Assembly: GCA_964360145.1 (NCBI GenBank)
Contig: CAYHWW010000176.1
Span: 1-6,852 of the forward strand
Direction: 5' to 3'
Source of the DNA: CAYHWW01 sp964360145
Lineage (GTDB): Bacteria; Bdellovibrionota; UBA1018; CAYHWW01
Length of the DNA: 6,852 bases
Position numbers and translations under genes: made by a program. Of this stretch, positions 1 through 5,198 are shown one piece after another; within the stretch, counting starts at the first letter, position 1, and every line of letters begins with the position of its first letter. The notes under the pieces were generated by a model. The model had not been told where the DNA came from and did no database searches. It was given only the letters and a program-made list of their open reading frames with translations.

Positions 1-186
1 GGCGGTCTGCGCCTTGATGGTGATGCCGCGCTCTTTCTCGATGTCCATGTTGTCGAGGAACTGGGCTTCCATCTCGCGGTCAGACACGAGACCGGTGGTC
101 TGGATGAGCCGGTCAGCCAGCGTGGATTTGCCATGGTCGATGTGGGCGATGATGGCGAAGTTACGGATGTTTTTCGGCGCGGCCAT
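1..186 (-). CDS. lepA: Elongation factor 4 (LepA), N-terminal fragment
   Basis: The first 62 codons of a translational GTPase; the rest lies beyond the left edge of the window. LepA/EF4 binds the ribosome and acts on stalled or mistranslocated elongation complexes and in initiation, in the cytoplasm or at the inner membrane. The fragment begins MAAPKNIRNF and shows the P-loop AHIDHGKST at residues 14-22, then the linker ending in QFLDNMDIEKERG and the switch I segment ERGITIKAQ at residues 52-60. The order and spacing match LepA rather than EF-G, TypA or EF-Tu. The ATG at 186 fits the usual LepA N-terminus. No Shine-Dalgarno is visible before it. Identification is firm, although only about a tenth of the protein is seen. 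Confidence 0.96.
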   Translation of the reverse strand, partial: MAAPKNIRNFAIIAHIDHGKSTLADRLIQTTGLVSDREMEAQFLDNMDIEKERGITIKAQTA

Positions 187-230
187 GGAGTGGATTGGGA
201 TTAGCACGCAGGGCGCGGTGGGCGCAATGA

Positions 231-268
231 AATGCGGGGTGGTGGAGCCTAGAACGGCGCCCCGCATT
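231..268. repeat. 9-bp perfect inverted repeat, possible terminator or lepA leader hairpin
   Basis: AATGCGGGG (231-239) is the exact reverse complement of CCCCGCATT (260-268), with a 20-nt loop. Read leftward, the GC-rich stem is followed by a short run of mixed T and A, so it could end transcription from the DUF6973-like gene. It could equally lie in the lepA 5' leader, since it sits 45-82 nt before that start. The T-tract is poor for an intrinsic terminator, so the role is inferred only. Confidence 0.4.
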
Positions 269-273
269 GGGCA

Positions 274-344
274 AACTTCCGTTTAGCGGAAGTTACGGGC
301 TCTGAGAAATTCTCAAGGCCTCCAACTTCCGTTTGGCGGAAGTT
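274..344. repeat. Symmetric block of two direct-repeated hairpins and a central palindrome
   Basis: Two 21-bp copies that differ at one base lie at 274-294 and 324-344. Each has arms AACTTCCG and CGGAAGTT around a 5-nt loop, TTTAG or TTTGG. Their starts are exactly 50 bp apart. Midway is a third palindrome, TGAGAA-A-TTCTCA (303-315), whose centre at 309 is exactly the midpoint of the two outer hairpins; weak pairing extends its stem outward. The second hairpin stem extends through CTCC/GGAG with one bulge. The block fills the gap between the DUF6973-like stop and the lepA start. The symmetry is seen directly; function is unknown (terminator, protein-binding array, or repeat element). Confidence 0.75.
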
Positions 345-381
345 CGGAGTCACGGCAGCGAACGCTGGAGGTCCGTGGCCC

Positions 382-1035
382 TCAGGCCAAGTTGTTCGTC
401 GTTCTACCGTCCGGCCTTGACACTGGCGTGGGTTTGCCCCTGACCATGCGTACTGTGTAGCCGGGATACTCCCCACCCTCGATGGCTGCGATGAATTCAT
501 CTGGCGTGAAAAGGACCCGCCTTACCTTGTCGTAGAAGAGCTTATTGCGGCCCGTGGGCCCCTCCCTCAAAACGACGACGGGCTTGGAGGCATTGGCACC
601 GGGGCCTCGGGCACCCCGATATTGGCGGCTGTCTTCGGGGTCGGTGATCAGCTCGCCCTTTTTGAGGGCGTCATGGATTTTCTTCAGCAACGTCTTACGC
701 GTTCTCGTCTTTTCTCCATACTTTCGACCGATGGCGTTATTCCAAAGATCCATATTTTTAGCGCCGGGGTTGCTGGCATTCGAATAAAGATTAAGTGGGT
801 CATGCTCATTGAGGCGCCCGAAAGTATCCGCTGTTGGCGCGCCATATATCTGCGTAAAAACACCGCTAACGTAGGCGTGACGAAAAGCATCTACGTCGTT
901 GTCCTCTAAGCCCTTTGCTTTGGGATCTACTTTTCCGTTGGGCAGACAAGACAGGGGACGAATGTTGCGGTGAAAGTATTCGTAGCCCTCCTCCGCCGCT
1001 TCATGTTTTAGTTTGAACGGGTCTCTGATTTCCAT
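382..1035 (-). CDS. DUF6973-like domain protein, function unknown (possible toxin)
   Basis: A 217-residue protein with no signal peptide or membrane segment. Its recognisable part is at residues 45-104: DNDVDAFRHAY (45-55), an EH pair (77-78), then NPGAKNMDLWNNAIGR (89-104). This Asp/His/Asn-rich pattern resembles what I recall of DUF6973, a domain of unknown function found in phage-associated and toxin-like proteins. His53, Glu77, His78, Asp96 and Asn99/100 are candidate active or metal-binding residues. The tail (about 105-217) is basic and rich in Lys and Arg and is not recognised. The second of two tandem ATGs is chosen because GGGAAG lies 4 nt upstream; ATG at 1038 and TTG at 1047 are alternatives. 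It overlaps the 3' end of the upstream membrane-protein gene by 35 nt, which suggests coupled translation. Local GC near 47-52% is well below the neighbours. The gene is secure; the toxin idea is speculative. Confidence 0.75.
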   Translation of the reverse strand: MEIRDPFKLKHEAAEEGYEYFHRNIRPLSCLPNGKVDPKAKGLEDNDVDAFRHAYVSGVFTQIYGAPTADTFGRLNEHDPLNLYSNASNPGAKNMDLWNNAIGRKYGEKTRTRKTLLKKIHDALKKGELITDPEDSRQYRGARGPGANASKPVVVLREGPTGRNKLFYDKVRRVLFTPDEFIAAIEGGEYPGYTVRMVRGKPTPVSRPDGRTTNNLA

Positions 1036-1378
1036 CATTCTTCCCAAAAAGAAGATTCAAAACAGTACCGCCATGAATCGCGACCACACCTGCGACCGCC
1101 ATCAAATTAAAAGAGAACGCGCAAAAGGTGGTCACAATGCCGGAACAAAACAAAATGCCCGCTAAAAAATGGCGCCAGGGCGCTCGCCACTCCACGAGAG
1201 CGGCGCAGAAGGGAATATTCCAGATCAAGGTGTAGACCACGCCCCGCAGCATCTTGCGCTCGTATGCCACCCAGTGGCTCCCTAACTCTCTGAAGAAGTA
1301 ATAGCTTAAACCCATCACTGCCAAAACCGCCGCCCTGTTGAGCCACGTCACCATCAATCTGATTCGGTCTTGAGCCAT
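1001..1378 (-). CDS. Small four-helix inner-membrane protein
   Basis: A 125-residue hydrophobic protein with about four predicted transmembrane segments, near residues 12-29, 46-63, 71-89 and 92-111, and a short polar tail. No family is recognised. The start MAQDRIRL is preferred because it puts a short charged segment before helix 1; the longer reading frame up to 1573 adds a Cys-rich, non-hydrophobic extension that runs over the start of the divergent acetyltransferase gene. No strong Shine-Dalgarno is seen (GAGG lies about 14 nt upstream). Its end overlaps the start of the DUF6973-like gene, so the two probably share a transcript. If the partner is a toxin, this could be a membrane immunity or export component, but gene order alone does not prove it. 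Confidence 0.65.
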   Translation of the reverse strand: MAQDRIRLMVTWLNRAAVLAVMGLSYYFFRELGSHWVAYERKMLRGVVYTLIWNIPFCAALVEWRAPWRHFLAGILFCSGIVTTFCAFSFNLMAVAGVVAIHGGTVLNLLFGKNDGNQRPVQTKT

Positions 1379-1425
1379 GGCTGAAATATACCTCAAGGCG
1401 GAACAGACCACCACGCACCGCCCGC

Positions 1426-1486
1426 AAGTCACGCCGATGTGACTTCCGCACCTGTCATCCCCCAAGCCGCACACCCGGAAGTCACA
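1426..1486. promoter_or_regulatory. Divergent intergenic control region with inverted AAGTCAC heptads
   Basis: Between the leftward membrane-protein gene (start 1378) and the rightward acetyltransferase (start 1530) lies a perfect 11-bp inverted repeat, TGTGACTTCCG (1438-1448) and CGGAAGTCACA (1476-1486), with a 27-nt spacer. A further AAGTCAC at 1426-1432 gives three heptads: forward, reverse, forward. This suits an operator for a regulator of one or both genes, but a hairpin is also possible. The ACTTCCG arms recur in the block at 274-344. I see no convincing -35/-10 pair on either strand. Confidence 0.45.
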
Positions 1487-1529
1487 TTTGCGAGACTTCC
1501 CGGACCGCCGCTGGCAACATATCCCGACC

Positions 1530-2030
1530 ATGTCCCCAACCATTAATTTCGCCCAAACCACCGACCCCACCACCCCCTACGAACACCGCGACGGCACTTT
1601 CCTCATCTCCACGGACCAGGCCCTCCTCGACATGGATTTCATCCACGCCGAGCTCACCGCCAGCTACTGGGCGGGCGGCATCCCTCGCGCACTGGTGGAA
1701 ACTTCCGTGCGCCACTCCCTCTGCTTCGGCCTCTACCAAACCGAGACCGGCGCCCCGCGCCAGGTGGGCTTCGCCCGCCTCATCACCGACTACGCCAGTT
1801 ACGGCCGCCTCTGCGACGTCGTCGTCACCCGGGCCCTCCGGGGCCATGGCCTCGGCAAGCTCCTCACCGCCGGCCTCATGGCCCACCCCGTGGTGGCCCA
1901 ACTCCGTCGCATCACCCTTTCCACCAAAGATGCCCACGGCCTCTACAAGAAATTCGGCTTCACCCCCCTTGATGACGTCAATCGCCACATGCAAATCAAC
2001 CGCAAAGCGCTCTACAAAACTCCACAATAA
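1530..2030 (+). CDS. GNAT-family N-acetyltransferase
   Basis: A 166-residue protein of the GCN5-related fold, predicted to move an acetyl group from acetyl-CoA to an amine; the substrate is unknown. The N-terminal part (about 22-55) contains a LLDMDFIHAEL helix and SYWAGGIPRALVE, typical of a small cytoplasmic GNAT subgroup. The central strand QVGFARLITD is followed by VVVTRALRGHGLGK (about 97-110), the acetyl-CoA pyrophosphate-binding motif A with its R-G-H-G-L-G-K turn. GLYKKFGF (137-144) is the usual motif B ending. ATG 1530 is preferred to TTG 1488, which lies beside the upstream inverted repeat and adds a nondescript 14-residue extension; no good Shine-Dalgarno precedes either. The gene is GC-rich (about 77% in the sampled line). 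It is followed after 27 nt by the nucleotidyltransferase gene. Confidence 0.88.
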   Translation: MSPTINFAQTTDPTTPYEHRDGTFLISTDQALLDMDFIHAELTASYWAGGIPRALVETSVRHSLCFGLYQTETGAPRQVGFARLITDYASYGRLCDVVVTRALRGHGLGKLLTAGLMAHPVVAQLRRITLSTKDAHGLYKKFGFTPLDDVNRHMQINRKALYKTPQ

Positions 2031-2057
2031 CACCCGTCTTTTTGCTACGATGCGTCC

Positions 2058-2435
2058 ATGGAAGTCCGTATCGATTACACCTCCGTGCTGCGTGCCTTCG
2101 TGGGTCAGGGCATCGACTTCGCAGTGGCCGGGGGCTTCGCCGTGGTGGCCCACGGTCCCATCCGCGTCACCATGGACTTGGACTTGGCGCTGGCCGATGA
2201 AAAAGGCATGAAAGCAGCATCCTTCTTCCATGAAAAGCAACCCTTCCTCGTAGTTGACCTGCTCTTCACGGAAGAATTTCGCTTCACAAAAAAAAACATC
2301 GAATACATACCTCTCTTCGGAATCGAATGCCCCGTGCTCGACATCCCCACTCTCATCAAACTGAAAACCATAGCCGGCCGAGAAAAAGACCTGGACGACA
2401 TCAATGCCCTCAAAATGCTCATTAAAAAAACCTGA
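2058..2435 (+). CDS. Short nucleotidyltransferase-fold protein (MNT / AbiEii-like)
   Basis: A 125-residue protein with the polymerase-beta nucleotidyltransferase signature: Gly25-Gly26 in VAGGFAVVAHG, Asp40-x-Asp42 in TMDLDL, and a third carboxylate, Asp67, in VVDLLF. The C-terminal LIKLKTIAGREKDLDDINAL (100-117+) is the usual tail of small MNT-like proteins, some of which act as toxin or antitoxin halves that nucleotidylate a target. Relatives I remember are about 150-170 residues, with a helical segment between the DxD and the stretch here reading EKGMKAASFF; that segment appears missing, so this may be an in-frame internal deletion. All three catalytic carboxylates remain. No clear Shine-Dalgarno is seen. 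The 3' end overlaps the next small ORF by 32 nt. Low GC in part of the gene (about 45% near 2281-2340) hints at acquisition. Confidence 0.8.
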   Translation: MEVRIDYTSVLRAFVGQGIDFAVAGGFAVVAHGPIRVTMDLDLALADEKGMKAASFFHEKQPFLVVDLLFTEEFRFTKKNIEYIPLFGIECPVLDIPTLIKLKTIAGREKDLDDINALKMLIKKT

Positions 2436-2607
2436 GGAAAAAACCTGGGGTACCCCCGCGTCCTATTTCCCAGTGTCGCTGCATACCTCCCCCCTGGAAA
2501 AAGAAGACCTTGCCTACTCTTTATCCCTCACCGCCGAGCAACGCATCTCCTGGCTCATCATGATGCAGGAACTGCTGCTAAAGCAGTTCAAGAAACCTCA
2601 AACATGA
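2404..2607 (+). CDS. Small partner protein overlapping the nucleotidyltransferase gene
   Basis: A 67-residue ORF in another frame, starting inside the nucleotidyltransferase gene and ending in a TGA that overlaps the methyltransferase ATG (ATGA at 2604-2607). Its second half, SLSLTAEQRISWLIMMQELL, resembles the 'LTPEERLRWLEE' helix of small proteins commonly encoded beside MNT-like nucleotidyltransferases; KTWGTPASYF upstream is also typical of such partners. ATG 2404 is given, with only a weak GGA 9 nt before it. GTG 2473 is an alternative, and the C-terminal part could instead be reached from the upstream frame if the A7 run at 2424-2430 slips. Function is unknown; a partner or antidote role is inferred from position only. 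Confidence 0.55.
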   Translation: MPSKCSLKKPEEKTWGTPASYFPVSLHTSPLEKEDLAYSLSLTAEQRISWLIMMQELLLKQFKKPQT

Positions 2608-3791
2608 AACCCGGCGACGTCATTGAACTCTCAGTGGAACGCATGAGCTACGGCGCCGCCGCGGTGGGACGCTATTCCGTCGGCGGCCCTGAAGACCGCC
2701 CCGTGGTGGTCTTCGTGGATGGCGCGGCCCCCGGCGAGCGCATCGAAGCCCGCATCACTAAACAAAAGAAAAATTACTGGGAGGCCTCCCTCGTTCGCAT
2801 CCTCACGCCCTCTGGCGAGCGAGTCACGCCTCCCTGCCCGGACTTTGGCGTCTGCGGCGGCTGCCAGTGGCAGCACTTAAGCTACGCCGCCCAGCTCCGC
2901 GCCAAGGCTGACGTGCTCCTCCACCAGGTTCAGCGGGCCACTCACCTGCCCCGAGAAAAACTGGAATCCCTCCTTGTCACCCACGGCGCCGTGAACCCCT
3001 TCCGATACCGGGCCCGGGTGCAAGCCCGGGGCAACGGCAAGGGCATCGGTTACTTCAAGGCGGGCTCTCGAGAAATTGTCCATACAGAAGACTGCCTCAT
3101 CATCCGCCCCGAAATCAGACGGGCCTGGGATAATTTTCAGGCGACGAAACCACTGACAGAGCTCTCCCGCAAAGAGGGCATGTTCAAGGTGGAGTGGACA
3201 TTGACGGAAACTGGCCAGGTACGCGAAGCCATCAATCAAGAACACGCAGCTCTCGGCTTCACTCAAATCAACCCGGAGCAAAACGAAGTCCTCCGCACGG
3301 TAGTGGAAAAAGCGGTACTGGAGGGCACCGGAGGCCGCGACCTCCTGCTGGACCTCTACGCTGGCGACGGCAACCTCTCGCGCAAGCTTTCACCACGCTT
3401 TGAGCGAACGGTGTGCGTGGAGACCCACGGCCTGGGCCGCACGGCGGAGCGTCTTTTCCAGCATCTGGAAATCACCGACGTCTCCCAGCTCCCCGGCGGC
3501 GTGACTCACGTCTCTGAAGATGTTGGAGACTTCCTGCGCAGCCCCCGCTTCAAAACCCTAAAACCCAATGCCATCATCGCCGACCCGCCCCGGGAGGGCC
3601 TTGCCGGCACCGCGGCCCTCATTGCTCAACGCCATGTACCCACAGTAGTGCTCGTCTCCTGCGACCCGTCCACGCTGGCCCGGGACCTCGCCGCATTCAT
3701 CGACACCTACGAAATTCAGCGACTGCACCTCGTTGATATGTTCCCCCAAACCTATCATCTCGAAATTGCTGCGGTGCTCCATCGTCTTTAA
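2604..3791 (+). CDS. rlmD: 23S rRNA (uracil-5)-methyltransferase, RlmD/TrmA family
   Basis: A 395-residue SAM-dependent enzyme that methylates C5 of a uridine in RNA. Order of parts: an N-terminal TRAM RNA-binding domain (about 1-65); a 4Fe-4S cluster site with Cys78, Cys84 and Cys87 in PPCPDFGVCGGCQ plus Cys164 in HTEDC; the FTQINPEQNEVL segment (219-230); SAM motif I LDLYAGDGNLS (249-259); IIADPPREGL (324-333); catalytic Cys353 in VSCDPSTLARDL; and the end motif FPQTYHLE, where Glu387 is the general base. Motif I lacks the usual Cys of LYCGVGN. TRAM plus cluster favours RlmD/RlmC types over E. coli TrmA, but the exact target (U1939, U747 or tRNA U54) cannot be told. The start overlaps the previous stop, so translation is probably coupled. 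Minor variations aside, it looks complete and active. Confidence 0.93.
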   Translation: MKPGDVIELSVERMSYGAAAVGRYSVGGPEDRPVVVFVDGAAPGERIEARITKQKKNYWEASLVRILTPSGERVTPPCPDFGVCGGCQWQHLSYAAQLRAKADVLLHQVQRATHLPREKLESLLVTHGAVNPFRYRARVQARGNGKGIGYFKAGSREIVHTEDCLIIRPEIRRAWDNFQATKPLTELSRKEGMFKVEWTLTETGQVREAINQEHAALGFTQINPEQNEVLRTVVEKAVLEGTGGRDLLLDLYAGDGNLSRKLSPRFERTVCVETHGLGRTAERLFQHLEITDVSQLPGGVTHVSEDVGDFLRSPRFKTLKPNAIIADPPREGLAGTAALIAQRHVPTVVLVSCDPSTLARDLAAFIDTYEIQRLHLVDMFPQTYHLEIAAVLHRL

Positions 3792-3808
3792 GTTTCGCGC
3801 ACTTGCGA

Positions 3809-3835
3809 TTGAAACGCATCGAAGTGTTTTACACT
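3809..3835 (+). promoter_or_regulatory. Possible promoter with a small palindrome before the kinase-like gene
   Basis: TTGAAA (3809-3814) and TACACT (3830-3835) are spaced by 15 nt, short of the optimal 17. The -10-like element lies inside the palindrome AGTGT-TTT-ACACT (3823-3835), which could be an operator. The region between the methyltransferase stop (3791) and the next ATG (3874) shows no terminator. Weak evidence. Confidence 0.3.
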
Positions 3836-3873
3836 GTTGAGTAAGTGAAAAAAGCCCCCTACAAATTCCCTCG

Positions 3874-5139
3874 ATGCCGCAAACAGCGCGTGGGGTAAGG
3901 GTGTGTTTCGCAGTATTCACCGGGTGGTTCCTGGGGACAGTCTTCGTCTGCTCCTCAGCATGGGCATTGCCCATCCCGCCCCAGATCCACGCCTTTCTCT
4001 TGGCCAGAGGCCGCACGGATCTCATTTCACGGTTTGAATCCATCCCCGAACTCTCCCCGGAAGAGTTCGCGGCGCAGTTCGCCGCCCGTCAACAACGGCC
4101 CTTGGGTGCTGGCTTCAACGGCCTGGTTTTTGTCGATGACCAAAACAAAGTCACGAAGTTCAGCAATGCCGTCATTGCCTCCATCGGCAAAGTCACCCTG
4201 GACACTCGCCCCGGTGTCCTGCGCTTCAGCCCAGAGCAAATTGCGGCACTGGCCCCCCACTGGGCAGGGCTCAACGCCAATGACGGAATGCGCTCCGCCA
4301 ACATCCCTGAGCTGAGGGGCGTTGATGGCGACACCCCCCTGGGCTCCCAGCCCCTGGGCGAAGAACTGCTCGGCTCCCTCGTATGGGCGGCGTTCAACCC
4401 ACGCTACACGACCATGCCAGAGGTGGTCTCCAGCGATGGCCTCGCCTTCCGCACGCGCTTGGTTGAGGGGGTACCCCTGGCGAAAATTCTCCGCTCCCAA
4501 CGGGACGGCACCGCACTCCACCGCGGCTATGACATGGCGAAAATCTGGCGTCAGGTGATGTTTTGGCAGCAGATTGGTCGCATGATGCTACGGGATTGCG
4601 GCCTCACCCTGGATCTCTTCCAGCCCAACAACATGATGGTGGGTGGCACCCGTGACAATCCGCAAATCGAAGTTCTCGACCATGCCCTGGCTCGTCCCTC
4701 TGAACAGGCCATGGCGTTCTATCGGGAAAGAGACTGGGTCATACCGTCTCCGCCTTTCCCCGAAAGTGAGCTCCGCCTCATCGTATGGCCTACAATGTCT
4801 CAACACATCGTCTCCAGTATGCTGTGGGGGCTGAGTTTCCAACAGGCCATCGATTACCTCAAAGCGTATTATGACCTGAATGACACGCATGATGCGATGC
4901 GTCGACTGGCTGCCCTCGAGCCCTGGACCATCGTGGAAGCCCCTTTTCTCGGGGATTATACGAATATTCGCATCGCACGTCGCATCCTCAGAGTGCACGG
5001 CTCACGGGTTGGCGCCGCCATTCGTCGTGCGGAACGAGACGGCGTGGAGCTTCAATCGTTAGCAGGCTATGTGCGCAAACCGGCGAAAACTGCCCCACGC
5101 TCTCGTTGTGTCGTAGCTCTTGAGCCGCGAAACCACTGA
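3874..5139 (+). CDS. Exported protein with a divergent protein-kinase-like fold
   Basis: A 421-residue protein. Residues 1-31 form a Sec signal peptide: Arg6 and Arg9, a hydrophobic core (10-28) and a cleavage site after A-W-A (29-31). The mature part shows the motifs of the protein-kinase/APH superfamily in order: a Gly-rich loop PLGAGFNGLVF (76-86), a beta-3 lysine candidate Lys95 in KVTKF, a hinge-like RLVEGVPLAKIL (195-206), a catalytic-loop match LDLFQPNNMMV with Asp247 and Asn252 in the canonical D-x4-N spacing, and a metal-binding Asp269 in EVLDHA at the DFG position. The HRD His is replaced (Thr245). An unrecognised region (about 280-421) follows. The family is not one I can name; the substrate, and even catalysis, is unknown. 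ATG 3874 has no Shine-Dalgarno; GTG 3901 has GGGGTAAGG before it but would remove the basic n-region. A stop lies upstream at 3838. Fold inferred from motifs only. Confidence 0.7.
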   Translation: MPQTARGVRVCFAVFTGWFLGTVFVCSSAWALPIPPQIHAFLLARGRTDLISRFESIPELSPEEFAAQFAARQQRPLGAGFNGLVFVDDQNKVTKFSNAVIASIGKVTLDTRPGVLRFSPEQIAALAPHWAGLNANDGMRSANIPELRGVDGDTPLGSQPLGEELLGSLVWAAFNPRYTTMPEVVSSDGLAFRTRLVEGVPLAKILRSQRDGTALHRGYDMAKIWRQVMFWQQIGRMMLRDCGLTLDLFQPNNMMVGGTRDNPQIEVLDHALARPSEQAMAFYRERDWVIPSPPFPESELRLIVWPTMSQHIVSSMLWGLSFQQAIDYLKAYYDLNDTHDAMRRLAALEPWTIVEAPFLGDYTNIRIARRILRVHGSRVGAAIRRAERDGVELQSLAGYVRKPAKTAPRSRCVVALEPRNH

Positions 5140-5145
5140 AGTTTG

Positions 5146-5189
5146 TTGACACTCTCGCTTGGCTTTTCTTACTCTATAAGGAGGAGGAG
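5146..5189 (+). promoter_or_regulatory. TTGACA promoter and strong ribosome binding site for the TPR gene
   Basis: A consensus TTGACA (5146-5151) is followed after 18 nt by TACTCT (5170-5175), or after 23 nt by TATAAG (5175-5180). The first pair is preferred but its -10 is weak. AAGGAGGAGGAGA (5178-5190) is an unusually good Shine-Dalgarno, the best in the window, placed about 9 nt before ATG 5199; it decides that ATG (or TTG 5196) is the start. Such a promoter would give a very short leader. Confidence 0.5.
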
Positions 5190-5198
5190 AAATCCTTG

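Noticed and set aside
274..344. CRISPR array or integron attC site
   Set aside because: Only two repeat copies are present and each is itself a hairpin, with the spacer also palindromic; no GTTRRRY/RYYYAAC core pair is found at the ends, and no cas or integrase gene is visible.
1379..1573. 65-residue N-terminal extension of the membrane-protein frame
   Set aside because: It is Cys-rich without domain signature, crosses the inverted-repeat control region and overlaps the divergent acetyltransferase start.
1482..2240. 252-residue open frame on the minus strand across the acetyltransferase and nucleotidyltransferase genes
   Set aside because: It is low-complexity, rich in Gly, Ala, Val and His, and lies opposite genes with clear family motifs; it is the antisense shadow of GC-rich codons.
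2420..2432. Programmed -1 frameshift at the A7 run
   Set aside because: A -1 shift reads CAT-TAA and stops at once; only a +1 (or -2) shift would reach the partner frame, so a classical -1 slippery site does not work here.
3845..3898. 17-codon basic ORF starting GTG and overlapping the kinase-like start, a possible leader peptide
   Set aside because: Only a poor ribosome-binding match precedes it and there is no attenuator-like structure or codon run; chance occurrence is likely.
3558..4043. 161-residue minus-strand frame across the methyltransferase/kinase-like junction
   Set aside because: No recognisable motif, and it covers the conserved C-terminus of the methyltransferase and the signal peptide of the next gene on the other strand.
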